Assembly (NCBI GenBank): GCA_013426805.1
Contig: JACDZG010000008.1
Span: forward strand, 1-64,000
DNA: 64,000 nucleotides
Source of the DNA: Chromatiaceae bacterium
GTDB lineage: Bacteria > Pseudomonadota > Gammaproteobacteria > Chromatiales > Chromatiaceae
Direction of reading: 5' to 3'
This document shows positions 42,938 through 53,026 of this stretch, in pieces. Numbering within the stretch: the first letter of the stretch is position 1; each line of letters starts with the position of its first letter. A program made the position numbers and the translations under genes. A model generated the notes under the pieces. The model was not told where the DNA came from. It made no database searches and saw nothing but the letters and a program-made list of their open reading frames with translations.

Positions 42938-44425
42938 CTAATCACGCCACCCCGCCAACACCTCCAGACAGATGGCGTTCATCCGCGCCGCCCGTTCCGG
43001 GCTCTCCGCCTCGGTGTAAGCACGCAGCTCAGGCGCATTCCCGGACGGGCGCAGGTGGGCGATTTCCCCGCTGGTGAAGGTGATGCGCAGCCCGTCGGTG
43101 CAGTCAATCCCGAACACCGGACCGAAATGGCGGCCAAACAGCGCTTCCACGGCCTGGATGTCATGCGCCATATCACCACTGGTCAGGGCCGCAATGTGCG
43201 CCTGGCTGACCGCGGTCGGGAAATCCCGGATGCGGTCGCTGTGGGTGAAACGCGCGGGCAGATCGTCGGTCAGGTCCGACAGGCTCCGACCCTGCTGCGC
43301 GGCGGCCTGGAGGAGACTGAGTGCGACTAGGACCGCGTCACGGGTCGGCAGGGCAGCCAGGGTGCGGCCGTCGCACCGGATCGGAGTCTCCAGCAGAAAT
43401 CCGCCGTTGGCCTCGTACCCGGCTACCGGAGCCAGTCCCTGGGAGCTCAGTTGCTGCATGCCCTCGATCACGAAGGGCGAACCGATGCGGGTGCGCAAGA
43501 CCTTGGCAAAGGCGCCGCAGCGCTCCACCGCGGTGTTGCTGCTCACCGGGGTCGCGACCGCACTGACCCCGAGTTGGCGCGCGCACAAGATCCCCGCGAT
43601 GTCGCCGCGCAGCCAGGTACCGGCGGCGTCGGCCACCAGCGGCCGGTCACCGTCGCCGTCGGCCGACACCAGCGCATCGAAGGCTCCGCCCGCCGCCCAA
43701 TCACGGGCCAGGGTCACATCCTGCGGGCGGATCGCCTCGGTATCGACTGGAATGAACCGCTCGGCGAAACCCAGACGCGTGACCTGGGCACCCAGCCCGG
43801 TCAGAATATCCCAGTAGGCCTCGCGCGCGACGCTGGAGTGTTCATAACTGCCGATCCGCCAACCGCGCAGACAGCCGGCCGGAAAAAAGTCCAGATAGCG
43901 CCGCACATAGGCATCATAGGCCGCCGACTCCGCTATCGGCAGCGCGAACGGCGTCCCATCCGCGAGTGTCCCGGCCGCGTCGAACAGCCCCGCCGGGAGG
44001 GTCACCGCTTGGGCGCGGATGCCTGCCTCGTCGGCCTTGAGCACCTCGCCGGTCGGCAGGTTGAACTTGATCCCGTTGCGATCATCCGGGATGTGACTGC
44101 CCGTTACCATCAGCGACGGACAGCCGTGGGCGATCCCCCACGCGGCCACCGCGGGGCTGGGAATGCGGCCGAAGTGGCGCGGTTGAAAGCCCAGATCGCG
44201 AACGGCGCGGGCACACGCGGCCAGGATGCGCCCGGTACTGGGCCGCAAATCGCCGGCCAGACCGACGCCCACGCCCGGCCGCACGGCTCCCGCGGCGAGC
44301 AGATAGCCAAGAAACCCGGCCGTGTAGGCGTAACAGACCTGATCGGTCATCGCCGCCGCGAGTCCGCGGGCACCACTGGTCCCGAACGCCACCCCACTCT
44401 CGTTCATCAAATCGTCGATATACAT
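42938..44425 (-). CDS. Phosphomannomutase
   Basis: A 495-residue alpha-D-phosphohexomutase. The phosphoserine loop is SLMVTGSHIPDDRNGIKF (~105), the metal loop SADGDGDRPLV (~245), the sugar-binding loop GYEANGGFLLET (~335) and the phosphate-binding loop RPSGNAPELRAY near the C-terminus. TGSHIP rather than TASHNP marks a distinct subgroup usually annotated phosphomannomutase. Probably makes mannose-1-phosphate for surface sugars; the substrate is inferred. Divergent from the secreted-protein gene at 44643. Confidence 0.9.
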   Translation of the reverse strand: MYIDDLMNESGVAFGTSGARGLAAAMTDQVCYAYTAGFLGYLLAAGAVRPGVGVGLAGDLRPSTGRILAACARAVRDLGFQPRHFGRIPSPAVAAWGIAHGCPSLMVTGSHIPDDRNGIKFNLPTGEVLKADEAGIRAQAVTLPAGLFDAAGTLADGTPFALPIAESAAYDAYVRRYLDFFPAGCLRGWRIGSYEHSSVAREAYWDILTGLGAQVTRLGFAERFIPVDTEAIRPQDVTLARDWAAGGAFDALVSADGDGDRPLVADAAGTWLRGDIAGILCARQLGVSAVATPVSSNTAVERCGAFAKVLRTRIGSPFVIEGMQQLSSQGLAPVAGYEANGGFLLETPIRCDGRTLAALPTRDAVLVALSLLQAAAQQGRSLSDLTDDLPARFTHSDRIRDFPTAVSQAHIAALTSGDMAHDIQAVEALFGRHFGPVFGIDCTDGLRITFTSGEIAHLRPSGNAPELRAYTEAESPERAARMNAICLEVLAGWRD

Positions 44426-44642
44426 GAAAAACCTCGCTGGTGCCCTTACCTTGCGGCGAGGACGGTTAGAGCCCGCGGGCGGGCAATTCAGGGCCGGCCG
44501 CGACGCACCCGGCGGGGAGCGAGTATGCAACTGTACCCGGTCCCCGCCACTGAGCACGAGGGAGCACAAGGCGCTGTCGGCACCGTCCTCCCGCGCACTG
44601 AAGCACGTCAATCGATTCGCAAACACTCTTGGAGACCTCCGC

Positions 44643-45497
44643 ATGTTCGCTATCCCCCGAGTTCTGTCAATCGCGTCCGCGGCCGCCCTCACCCTGGCCC
44701 TGAGCCAGGGTGTGGTCCGGGCGGATCAACCACCCGCGGCCCCGGCGCAGGCCGCTCCGGCCCCAGTCGGCCAAACACCTGCCGCAACCCCTGCGCCCGC
44801 GGCCGCGCCGACCGCAATGGACACCGCGCGTGCCAAGTCCGAGGCACGTCGCGCGGAGATGGATGCGGAGCGCGTCAAACGCTACGAGGAATTGCGCGCG
44901 CGGGCCGCCGAGATCGGTGTGGACTTGCCCGCAACACCGCCCTGGGCCGGCGCGACTGCCGGGTCCGACCTGCCGCGGATGCCTGAGATGCCGCCTCACG
45001 GCGCCGCAATGACACCCGAGGAGATGAACGCGATGCGCGCTCAGCGGGAGGCCATGCGTGAGAAGATGCAGAAGATGACGCCGGAAGAACGCAAGGCCGC
45101 CCGGGAAGCGCATTGGCAGGAGATGCGTACGCGCGCCGCCGAGCGCGGGATCGAGATGCCGGAGTCCCCACCCTGGGCCGAAGCCGAACAACGTTATAAG
45201 GCCGCCCAGGAACAGTTCGATAAGTACCGCAAGACCATTGATGAACTGACCCCCGAACAACTGGAAGCGGCACGGGCGGTCTTCGGCCGCGGCGGCTCCG
45301 GCATGCCGGGCATGAACGGCCCCATGCCGCCGGTGGGTCCGCGCGGGCAGATGCCTCAGGGCGGCTATGGGTATGGTCCTCAAGGCGGCTATCCGGGATA
45401 CGGTGGCTATCCGGAGGGACCGGGGCCGATGGCATCGCCAGTTATGCCCGATGCCGGCGGTATGGAGCAGGCACCCCCCCCGCCACAGGGCCACTGA
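44643..45497 (+). CDS. Secreted Pro/Met/Gly-rich repeat protein
   Basis: A 284-residue exported protein with a signal peptide (FAIPRVLSIASAAALTLALS). The mature part has an Ala/Pro linker, a charged helical part, and two copies of a motif: RARAAEIGVDLPATPPWA (~residues 90-107) and RTRAAERGIEMPESPPWA (~160-177). Met-Thr-Pro-Glu-Glu repeats follow (MTPEEMNAMRAQ, MTPEERKAAR). The C-terminus is rich in Gly, Pro, Met and Tyr (GYGYGPQGGYPGYGGY). GGAG precedes the ATG. Methionine-rich exported proteins can bind copper or act as chaperones; no function can be given. Confidence 0.75.
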   Translation: MFAIPRVLSIASAAALTLALSQGVVRADQPPAAPAQAAPAPVGQTPAATPAPAAAPTAMDTARAKSEARRAEMDAERVKRYEELRARAAEIGVDLPATPPWAGATAGSDLPRMPEMPPHGAAMTPEEMNAMRAQREAMREKMQKMTPEERKAAREAHWQEMRTRAAERGIEMPESPPWAEAEQRYKAAQEQFDKYRKTIDELTPEQLEAARAVFGRGGSGMPGMNGPMPPVGPRGQMPQGGYGYGPQGGYPGYGGYPEGPGPMASPVMPDAGGMEQAPPPPQGH

Positions 45498-45559
45498 TCC
45501 AGCGCGTTGCGGGTCCGCGGCTCGCCCAGAGCGGTCAGCGCTGACCGCTCGCTCCAGGT

Positions 45560-46207
45560 TCATCCGTCTTCGTTTGCGCCCGGATCCGGATCCGCTTCGC
45601 CATCCGACAACTCCGCCACCCCGAGCCAGCGGTCCAGTACCGCCTGCACCGCGCCCACCCCGATCCGCTCCATGGCCGAGAAGGTCAGCACCAGGACCTG
45701 CCCGTCCGCCGCGGTCTCGCGCTCCACGCCGAGTTGCGCGGCGAGCACCGCCCCGCGCTTGAGCTTGTCGGCTTTGGTGAGGAGCAGCAGCACCGGCAGG
45801 TCGGCACGCCGCCCCCAGGCCAACATCTGCCGGTCATAATCGGTCAGCGGATGACGGATATCCATCACGATGACCAATCCGGCGAGTGCTCGACGGCGTT
45901 CGAGGAACTCCGCCATATGCGCCTGCCACTCGAGTTTGATGGATTCGGAAACCCGCGCGTAGCCATAGCCCGGCAGGTCCACCAGTCGGCGCTCGTCGTC
46001 CAAGCGAAAAAAGATCAACTGCTGGGTGCGGCCCGGCGTCTTGCTGGTCCGCGCGAGTGCGCGTTGATGGCAAATGGCGTTGATGGCACTGGACTTGCCG
46101 GCATTGGAGCGGCCGGCGAAGACCACCTCGCGCCCCAGATCCTCGGGCGCCTGGTCGAACCGGGTGGCGGCGGTCAGAAACCGCGCGCCTTGATAGTAGG
46201 AATTCAT
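45560..46207 (-). CDS. engB: Ribosome-biogenesis GTPase EngB/YsxC
   Basis: A 215-residue essential GTPase for large-subunit assembly. G1 is GRSNAGKSSAINAI, G2 is TPGRTQQL, G3 is DLPGYGYARV, G4 is LTKADKL and G5 is TFSAM. The first codon overlaps the moaC stop (TGATG), so they form one operon. Normal length. Confidence 0.95.
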   Translation of the reverse strand: MNSYYQGARFLTAATRFDQAPEDLGREVVFAGRSNAGKSSAINAICHQRALARTSKTPGRTQQLIFFRLDDERRLVDLPGYGYARVSESIKLEWQAHMAEFLERRRALAGLVIVMDIRHPLTDYDRQMLAWGRRADLPVLLLLTKADKLKRGAVLAAQLGVERETAADGQVLVLTFSAMERIGVGAVQAVLDRWLGVAELSDGEADPDPGANEDG

Positions 46208-46725
46208 CAGACAGTCACCTCGGTCGCGCCGGTCGCGCCGGTCACGTCGGTGGACCGCGACCAGGCACCCGAGGTGCCGCCGGCCTTTTCGAGCAGACGC
46301 ACCTGTTCGATGGTCATCCCGCGGTCCACCGCTTTGCACATATCGTAGACGGTCAACAGACTGATCTGAACAGCGCACAGCGCCTCCATCTCGACGCCGG
46401 TTTGGCCAGTGGTCTCAACCCGTGCACGGCAGTAGACAGCCGATGCGGCGGTGCGGACCTCGAGCGCGATCTCCACCCCGATCAACGCCAGCGGGTGACA
46501 CAGCGGCACCAGATCCGCGGTCCGCTTGGCGCCCATGATCCCGGCGATGCGGGCAATGCCGAGCACATCCCCCTTCTGGTGCCCGCCCGCGGCGATCAGG
46601 GCCAGGGTCGCCGGCAGCATCCGGATCAAGCCCTCCGCGACCGCCACCCGGCGGGTGACCGCCTTGGCGCCCACGTCCACCATGTGGGCCTCGCCGCCGG
46701 CATTGAAGTGCGTCAGTTGGGACAT
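46207..46725 (-). CDS. moaC: Cyclic pyranopterin monophosphate synthase
   Basis: A 172-residue enzyme of molybdenum cofactor synthesis. [16 protein letters not shown], the [29 protein letters not shown] segment, [23 protein letters not shown] and [12 protein letters not shown] are all typical. The final residues are a simple-sequence tail ([10 protein letters not shown]), unlike the usual end; it comes from a GTC/GCC-rich tract. Stop overlaps the engB start. Confidence 0.95.
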   Translation of the reverse strand: MSQLTHFNAGGEAHMVDVGAKAVTRRVAVAEGLIRMLPATLALIAAGGHQKGDVLGIARIAGIMGAKRTADLVPLCHPLALIGVEIALEVRTAASAVYCRARVETTGQTGVEMEALCAVQISLLTVYDMCKAVDRGMTIEQVRLLEKAGGTSGAWSRSTDVTGATGATEVTV

Positions 46726-46748
46726 TGCGAATTTTGCCGGAAATCGCC

Positions 46749-47297
46749 CTAGAACGCCGGCTTCTCCGGGGCTTCCTCGAACATCTTCACACTGGCCATG
46801 ATCTCGGCCCGCGCTTCATCCACCCCGCCCCAACCGCCCACGCGGACCCACTTTCCCTCATCCAGGTCTTTGTAATGCTCAAAAAAGTGGGCGATCTGGT
46901 CGAGCATGTGCACCGGCAGATCGCGGAAACTCTCGATGTTGCGGAAGCCCTTATAGAGCTTATCGATCGGCAGGGCCAGGATCTTGGCGTCATCGCCCGA
47001 CTCATCCGTCATGGTCAGCACGCCAACCGGCCGGCACTTGATGACCGAACCCGAGATCAGGGGGTAAGGCGTCATGACCAGCACGTCGACCGGGTCGCCG
47101 TCGGAGGATAAGGTATGGGGCACATAGCCGTAGTTGCAGGGATAGTGCATGGCGGTGGACATGAAGCGGTCCACGAACATGGCCCCGGTGGTCTTGTCCA
47201 TCTCGTACTTGACCGGATCGGAGTGGGACGGAATCTCAATGATGACATTGATTTCATTTGGAACATTAGCGCCGCGGGAGACCTTCGAAAGATCCAT
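46749..47297 (-). CDS. ppa: Soluble inorganic pyrophosphatase
   Basis: A 182-residue family I PPase. Conserved metal-site residues: [35 protein letters not shown] (the three acidic residues) and [10 protein letters not shown]. The ATG at 47297 is chosen; an upstream frame has no similarity. It hydrolyses PPi in the cytosol, which competes with the membrane PPase and PPi-PFK encoded just upstream. Separated from hppA by its terminator, so regulated separately. Confidence 0.95.
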   Translation of the reverse strand: MDLSKVSRGANVPNEINVIIEIPSHSDPVKYEMDKTTGAMFVDRFMSTAMHYPCNYGYVPHTLSSDGDPVDVLVMTPYPLISGSVIKCRPVGVLTMTDESGDDAKILALPIDKLYKGFRNIESFRDLPVHMLDQIAHFFEHYKDLDEGKWVRVGGWGGVDEARAEIMASVKMFEEAPEKPAF

Positions 47298-47474
47298 GAC
47301 TCGACCTCGTGGGAACTGAAAAGGGTGACGGGAAAAGGCACAAAACAGCACAGGACCCTCAGGGGTCCCGCCTCGGCGCCAATCTGTCCAATTGTATGCC
47401 AAAAACCCCCCGCAAATCCCAATGGTGGGGGTTTCCGGGCGGCTGAGCGTCCGATCAGGTCCCGGCTGACAATA

Positions 47475-47498
47475 GAAAAAAGGCCCTTGCGGGCCTTG
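47475..47498 (-). terminator. Rho-independent terminator of hppA
   Basis: On the minus strand AAGGCCC gcaa GGGCCTT is followed by a run of Ts (AAAAAA at 47475-47480 on the plus strand). A second hairpin, GCGTCGGCA/TGCCGACGC, lies at 47506-47527 between it and hppA. Confidence 0.85.
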
Positions 47499-47574
47499 TA
47501 AAGGGCGTCGGCATGGCTGCCGACGCCGACTGCATTGTCCGGGACGCGAGTCGCGCCCCGGACAGCAGGATCGA

Positions 47575-49599
47575 CTACAACAAGGGCACGATCAGCAGTG
47601 CGACGATGTTGATGATCTTGATCAGCGGGTTCACGGCCGGGCCGGCGGTGTCCTTGTAGGGGTCGCCGACAGTGTCACCGGTGACCGCCGCCTTGTGGGT
47701 CTCGGAGCCCTTGCCGCCGAAGTTACCGTCCTCGATATACTTCTTGGCATTGTCCCAGGCACCGCCGCCCGCGGTCATGGAGATGGCCACGAAGAGACCG
47801 GTGACGATGGTGCCGATCAGCATGCCGCCCAGGGCGATGGGGCCTAAGATCAGGCCGACCAAGATGGGCAGGCCCACCGGCAGCAGGGAGGGGATCAGCA
47901 TCTCGCGGATGGCGTCCTTCGTCAGCATGTCCACGGCGCGGGAATAATCCGGCTTCTGGGTGCCGGCCATGATCCCAGGCATCTCGCGGAACTGACGACG
48001 AACCTCGTTCACGATGCCGCCGGCCGCGCGACCGACCGCCTCCATGGCCATGGCGCCGAACAGATAGGGCACCATGCCGCCGATGAAGAGCCCGATGATG
48101 ACCATGGGGTCATTCAGACTGAACTCCGTGTTGCCGCCCAGCGCGTGGGTGTAGTCGGCGAACAGGACCAGGGCCGCCAGACCGGCGGAGCCGATGGCAT
48201 AGCCCTTGGTGACGGCCTTGGTGGTGTTGCCGACGGCGTCCAGCGGGTCGGTGATGGCGCGGATCTTCTCGTCCATCTTGGCCATCTCGGCGATGCCGCC
48301 GGCGTTGTCGGTGATCGGGCCATAGGCGTCGAGGGCCACGATGATGCCGGTCATGGAGAGCATGGCCGTGGCGGCGATGGCGATGCCGTAGAGTCCGCCG
48401 AGCCAGTAGGAGGTCAGGATCGCCAGGCAGATGACCAGCACCGGGGCGGCGGTCGCCTTCATGGAGACGCCGAGGCCGGCGATGATGTTGGTGGCATGAC
48501 CGGTCTGGGAGGCGGCGGCGATGTGACGCACCGGGGAATACTCAGTGGCGGTGTAATACTCGGTGATGACCACCAGCAGTCCGGTCAGGCCCAGACCCAC
48601 CAGGGCGGCCAGGTACAGGGACAAGTTGCTGTGGGCCGCGGCATACTCGCCGCTGCCGATCGGGTTGAACAGGAAGGTCAGGGGCAGGAAGGCCACCGCG
48701 GCGATGCCGCCGGCCACGATCAGGCCGCGATAGAGGGCGTTCATGATCTTCTCGCCTTCCTTCGCCTTGACGAAGAAGGTGCCGACGACCGAGGCGATGA
48801 TGGACACGCCACCCAGGACCAGCGGGAAGACGACGGCGTTGGTGTCCTTGATCAGGAGCCAGCCGAGCAGCATGGTGGCGACCGTGGTCACCGCATAGGT
48901 CTCGAACAGGTCAGCGGCCATACCGGCGCAGTCGCCGACATTGTCGCCCACATTGTCGGCGATGACCGCCGGGTTGCGTGGGTCATCCTCGGGGATGCCG
49001 GCCTCGACCTTGCCCACCAGGTCAGCGCCCACGTCGGCGCCCTTGGTGAAGATGCCGCCGCCCAACCGGGCGAAAATTGAGATCAAGGAGCCGCCGAAGC
49101 CCAGACCGACCAGGGCGTGCAGGATTGCGTCCTGTTTGAGCGGATCGGCACCGCCCAGCAGGGCGTAATAGCCGGCGACGCCCAAGAGCCCCAGACCGAC
49201 CACGAGCAGACCGGTGATGGCGCCGCCACGGAAGGCGACCTGAAGGGCGGCGTCAAGGCCGTTATGGGCGGCTTGGGCGGTGCGCACGTTGGAGCGCACC
49301 GAGATGTACATGCCGATATAGCCGGTGGCCCCGGAGAGCACCGCACCGATCACGAAGCCGAGCGCGGTCTCCCAGCCCAGAAAGAGCAGGATGAGGACGG
49401 CGAGCACACCGCCGACCATGGCGATGGTGGTGTACTGGCGATTGAGATAGGCCTGGGCGCCCTCTTGAATGGCGGCGGCAATCTCGCGCATCCGCGCGGT
49501 GCCGTCGGGCAACGCGAGTATCCACTTGACTGACCAGAGGCCATACCCGATCGCCACCAGGGCGCACAGGATGGCAAAAGTCGTACCGAACGATGACAT
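47575..49599 (-). CDS. hppA: Proton-pumping membrane pyrophosphatase, K+-independent type
   Basis: A 674-residue integral membrane protein with about 16 helices that couples PPi hydrolysis to proton transport. Catalytic parts: [51 protein letters not shown] and the C-terminal DNAKKYIE with [21 protein letters not shown]-type residues. The diagnostic site reads GNTTKA; a Lys here marks K+-independent H+-PPases, whereas K+-dependent ones have Ala. GAGGAG precedes the ATG. Lies close to genes for PPi-PFK and soluble PPase. Confidence 0.95.
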   Translation of the reverse strand: MSSFGTTFAILCALVAIGYGLWSVKWILALPDGTARMREIAAAIQEGAQAYLNRQYTTIAMVGGVLAVLILLFLGWETALGFVIGAVLSGATGYIGMYISVRSNVRTAQAAHNGLDAALQVAFRGGAITGLLVVGLGLLGVAGYYALLGGADPLKQDAILHALVGLGFGGSLISIFARLGGGIFTKGADVGADLVGKVEAGIPEDDPRNPAVIADNVGDNVGDCAGMAADLFETYAVTTVATMLLGWLLIKDTNAVVFPLVLGGVSIIASVVGTFFVKAKEGEKIMNALYRGLIVAGGIAAVAFLPLTFLFNPIGSGEYAAAHSNLSLYLAALVGLGLTGLLVVITEYYTATEYSPVRHIAAASQTGHATNIIAGLGVSMKATAAPVLVICLAILTSYWLGGLYGIAIAATAMLSMTGIIVALDAYGPITDNAGGIAEMAKMDEKIRAITDPLDAVGNTTKAVTKGYAIGSAGLAALVLFADYTHALGGNTEFSLNDPMVIIGLFIGGMVPYLFGAMAMEAVGRAAGGIVNEVRRQFREMPGIMAGTQKPDYSRAVDMLTKDAIREMLIPSLLPVGLPILVGLILGPIALGGMLIGTIVTGLFVAISMTAGGGAWDNAKKYIEDGNFGGKGSETHKAAVTGDTVGDPYKDTAGPAVNPLIKIINIVALLIVPLL

Positions 49600-49637
49600 A
49601 GTGACGTGACTCCTCGATCATTAAACCCTGAAATGGG

Positions 49638-49865
49638 CTAGGTTTGCGGATTTGGGCCCGGCGGGCGGCCGACCCCGCTGAAATCGGTTCCGGGCTTCAG
49701 ACCGAAGGCGGCCTCAAGCTCCAGTTCCCGGATCAGCCCGTCCACTGCCCCTTGGCCGTGCGCGCGACTGATCTCTCCCAGCATAAGCCTTACAGCGTTG
49801 CGGTTATAGCCGCCGCCGAACTGCAACTGGGTTCGGATCAAGTCACGTGCCTGGTCGAGAGTCAT
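49638..49865 (-). CDS. Small hypothetical protein
   Basis: A 75-residue protein starting MTLDQARDLIRTQLQFGGGYNRNAVRLMLGEI. It appears alpha-helical with a Gly/Pro-rich C-terminus. A TTG start 24 bases upstream is possible but less likely. It lies between hppA and the PPi-PFK gene on the same strand, so it may belong to that operon. No recognised domain; the clean frame, position and good composition support it. Confidence 0.6.
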   Translation of the reverse strand: MTLDQARDLIRTQLQFGGGYNRNAVRLMLGEISRAHGQGAVDGLIRELELEAAFGLKPGTDFSGVGRPPGPNPQT

Positions 49866-49934
49866 GGCGGGCCTGTTCTTATGATGCAAGCCGGGCCTCG
49901 GCAGGAGGCAGCGACCCCCTGCCGACCAAGTAGG

Positions 49935-51188
49935 TCACAGTGCGAACGCACCGAGCCGGCGCGCGACCGGGGCGTTCGTCAGAGTGACATACTTGGGCAG
50001 GCCGTTCTCATAGGGCGGGTAGTCCTCCCCTTGGATGAGCGGATACAGATATTCACGGCACTTATCGGTGATGCCGAAACCGTCCTCGGAAATGTAATCC
50101 TTGGGCATGAACTTCTCGACATTGGCGACCGCCGACAGGGGCGCCTGACCAATCTCCCAGACGTAGGGGGACGAGGACTTGCGCACCACCGTGGGCATGA
50201 TGGAGCCGTGGCCGGCGATGGCGTACTCCACCGCTGCCTTGCCCAGGGCATAGGCCTGCTCCACGTCCGACTTGGAGGCCAGATGGCGGGCCGCCCGCTG
50301 GAGATAGTCGGCCACCGCCCAGTGGAATTTCAGGCCCATGGCCTCCTTGATCATGTTGGCGACCACTGGGGCGGCGCCGCCAAGCTGGGCATGGCCAAAG
50401 GCGTCGCGTGTGCCCTGCTCGGCCAGGAAACGGCCGTCGGGCCAGTGACAGCCCTCGGAGACACAGATGGTGCAATACCCATGCGCCGCCACCTTGGCCT
50501 TGACCGCGGCCAGGAACCGCTTCTGATCGAACTCCACCTCCGGGAACAGGGTGACGACGGGGATACCCTGATCGGCCACCAGTGCGCCGGCGGCGGCGAT
50601 CCAGCCGGCATGACGCCCCATCACCTCGATCACGAAGATCTTGGTCGATGTGGCGCACATCGAGCGCACGTCGATCGAGGCCTCGAGCGTCGAGGTAGCG
50701 ATGTACTTGGCCACCGACCCGAAACCGGGGCAGTTGTCGGTAATCGGCAGGTCGTTGTCCACCGTCTTCGGCACATGGATGGCCTGGACGGGGTAGCCCA
50801 GGGTGGCGGAGAGTTGCGATACCTTGAAGCAGGTGTCGGCCGAGTCGCCGCCGCCGTTGTAGAAGAAATAGCCGATGTCATGCGCCTTGAAGACCTCGAT
50901 CAGGCGCTCGTACTCGCGCTTGTTCGCCTCCAGGCTCTTGAGCTTGTAGCGGCAGGAACCGAACGCGCCCGAGGGCGTGTAGCGCAGGGCCGCGATATTC
51001 TCGGCCGCCTCCAGGTTGGTATCGATCAGATCCTCGGTGAGTGCGCCGATGATCCCGTTGCGGCCGGCGTAGACATTGGCGATCTGGTCCGGATGCGCAC
51101 GGGCGGTCTCGATCACGCCGCACGCTGAGGCATTGATCACGGCCGTGACGCCGCCGGATTGGGCATAGAAGGCATTCTTCGCGGTCAT
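49935..51188 (-). CDS. pfp: PPi-dependent 6-phosphofructokinase
   Basis: A 417-residue phosphofructokinase of the PPi-using clade. Instead of the GGDGS of ATP enzymes it has NGGGDSADT (~residue 92), and PKTVDNDLPITDNCPGFGS (~120), where the Lys after Pro is typical of PPi use. EVMGRHAGWIAAAGAL and PEVEFD follow. Reversible, so it can work in glycolysis or replace fructose bisphosphatase. GGGGAG precedes the ATG. hppA lies just downstream on the same strand, as in methanotrophs, where pfp and hppA are known to be co-transcribed. Confidence 0.92.
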   Translation of the reverse strand: MTAKNAFYAQSGGVTAVINASACGVIETARAHPDQIANVYAGRNGIIGALTEDLIDTNLEAAENIAALRYTPSGAFGSCRYKLKSLEANKREYERLIEVFKAHDIGYFFYNGGGDSADTCFKVSQLSATLGYPVQAIHVPKTVDNDLPITDNCPGFGSVAKYIATSTLEASIDVRSMCATSTKIFVIEVMGRHAGWIAAAGALVADQGIPVVTLFPEVEFDQKRFLAAVKAKVAAHGYCTICVSEGCHWPDGRFLAEQGTRDAFGHAQLGGAAPVVANMIKEAMGLKFHWAVADYLQRAARHLASKSDVEQAYALGKAAVEYAIAGHGSIMPTVVRKSSSPYVWEIGQAPLSAVANVEKFMPKDYISEDGFGITDKCREYLYPLIQGEDYPPYENGLPKYVTLTNAPVARRLGAFAL

Positions 51189-51262
51189 TGGTCTCCCCTC
51201 GTTTGGTTCAGTCTCGAATATTGTTCTTACAGCGCACGGGCCCTGATCATCGGTCGCATCGC

Positions 51263-51625
51263 TCAGGGGCCGGCGGACGGCAGGTCGCCACGTTGTTCGG
51301 CCGCATAGTCCGCCTGAGCCTGCAAAATCGCCACGGCACACTCGGCGAGGTCGTCGTAGGCTTCGATGCCCGTGCCCATCTGCTTGTAAGGTTTATAGAA
51401 AAATTGACATCTGTACTGCTGCTCGCCCGTCTTGAACAGGACGAAACTGCAGCCGTCGTCGGCTTGCCAGAAGAACACGGGGCAGGTTGTCAGCTCCCGA
51501 TCGGCGGCATTCAGCCGGATATCGGCATCCGCAAGTTGATACGCGGGATCCCGCCCGTAGCGCTCCCGCAGGGTCGTCTGAATGACCCAGCGTTCGGTGT
51601 CGGTGATGTCCGGAACTGATGCCAT
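51263..51625 (-). CDS. Hypothetical protein
   Basis: A 120-residue soluble protein beginning MASVPDITDTERWVIQTTLRERYG. It has a plausible alpha/beta composition with FFWQADDGCSFVLFKTGEQQYRCQFFYKPYK and a helical C-terminal part. Upstream of the PPi-PFK gene by 74 bp on the same strand. I do not recognise the family; coding is supported by composition and a frame distinct from the flanking noncoding DNA. Confidence 0.6.
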   Translation of the reverse strand: MASVPDITDTERWVIQTTLRERYGRDPAYQLADADIRLNAADRELTTCPVFFWQADDGCSFVLFKTGEQQYRCQFFYKPYKQMGTGIEAYDDLAECAVAILQAQADYAAEQRGDLPSAGP

Positions 51626-51817
51626 AGGATCTCAACACTCGGAACGAAACCAGTGGGTCGGGGTCACAGCCTACCAGCGCGGTCGGCGCTGAGCGGGCAG
51701 CGAACGCATCGACAACCGACGCTGCACGTGACCATCGCGTGTCGTAAGGCCGTCAGACCGGCCCGGACCGGGCGCAAGGCTACCCAAAATGTGCGTCCAC
51801 TCCAAGTCTAATTATTT

Positions 51818-53026
51818 TCAGGACCGCGCCAACGGCGGCAGACCGGGGCTCAGACCCAAGGCCCGGTCCATGAAGCGTCGCTTCAGGAGCGCCGTCCGGT
51901 CGGTCAGATCGAGCCCCCAACTGCGGAGCGCGACAACCGGCGCGATGTCATTTCCAAACAGACGCTTGAACCCGTCCATCGCGGCCAGCATCACCAAATT
52001 GTCGCCGCGACGGGCGCGCTCGTAACGACGCAAGGTCCATAGTGATGCGAGGTCGCGACCGCGCGCCAACGCAACATCCAGCGCGGCAACCAGTTCAGCG
52101 GCATCGAGCAACCCCAAGTTGACTCCCTGCCCTGCCAATGGGTGGATTGCATGGGCGGCATCGCCGATCAGGGCGAGCCCCGGCTCCACGTAGCGCTCTG
52201 CATGCTGTAAACGCAGTGCTACCGACGCCCGCGGACCATCGACCCGGACCTGGCCCAGACGGCGCTCGAACGCGTCGGTGAGCGCCTGACCGAACGCGGC
52301 ATCATCCAGCGCCAGCAGGTCATCCGCCCGTGACCCGCCCGCCGACCACACGATGGAGCAACGCCCGTCGCGCAGGGGCAGGAACGCCAGTGGACCGGTC
52401 GGCAGAAAGCGCTGCCAGGCGGTCTCCTGGTGCCACCGGGCCGTGACGACCGTAGCGACGATAGCGCTTTGATCGTAGTCCCAGCCGTGGGTGGGGATGC
52501 CCGCCAGGTCGCGGATCAGCGAATCACGGCCATCCGCGGCCACCAGCAGCCGCGCCCCCAGGCGCCGCCCATCGGCCAGCACCAGTGCGGGGCCGGCGGC
52601 CGTGCGCTCCAGCGCGGCGATGGTCGCCGGACAGATCAGCGTCAGGTCCGGCAGCGACTCCAGCCGCTCCCAGAGCGCCAGTTGAATCACCCGGTTCTCG
52701 ACGATGTGCCCCAGATCCGGTTCGCCCAGATCCGTGCTGTCGAAATGGATGCTGCCGCCGCCGATGGCGTCCCAGACCCGCATCTGTCGGTAGGGGCTGG
52801 CGCCCAGGTCGCCAATGCGCTCCCAGGCACCCAGTCGCGCCAGCATCCGCTCACTGGCGCGCGACAGGGCCGAAACCCGCAGATCGACCTCGCCGGCCGG
52901 CCACGCGCGGCGCGGCGGGCGCGCCTCGACGATGCCGATATTCAGGCCCTTGCCGGAGCAGGCCAAGGCAAACGCGGCACCGACCATGCCGCCGCCGACG
53001 ACCAGCAAATCATAATCTGTACTCAT
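51818..53026 (-). CDS. Ubiquinone hydroxylase (UbiF/UbiI family)
   Basis: A 402-residue FAD monooxygenase of the UbiH/UbiF/VisC family. The FAD motif is LLVVGGGMVGAAFALAC; RVSALSRASERML, LLVAADGRDSLIR (DG motif) and GDAAHAIHPLAGQGVNLGLLDAAEL are conserved. It adds a hydroxyl to the ubiquinone ring; which position cannot be read from the sequence alone. Overlaps the end of the ubiH gene by four bases. Confidence 0.88.
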   Translation of the reverse strand: MSTDYDLLVVGGGMVGAAFALACSGKGLNIGIVEARPPRRAWPAGEVDLRVSALSRASERMLARLGAWERIGDLGASPYRQMRVWDAIGGGSIHFDSTDLGEPDLGHIVENRVIQLALWERLESLPDLTLICPATIAALERTAAGPALVLADGRRLGARLLVAADGRDSLIRDLAGIPTHGWDYDQSAIVATVVTARWHQETAWQRFLPTGPLAFLPLRDGRCSIVWSAGGSRADDLLALDDAAFGQALTDAFERRLGQVRVDGPRASVALRLQHAERYVEPGLALIGDAAHAIHPLAGQGVNLGLLDAAELVAALDVALARGRDLASLWTLRRYERARRGDNLVMLAAMDGFKRLFGNDIAPVVALRSWGLDLTDRTALLKRRFMDRALGLSPGLPPLARS

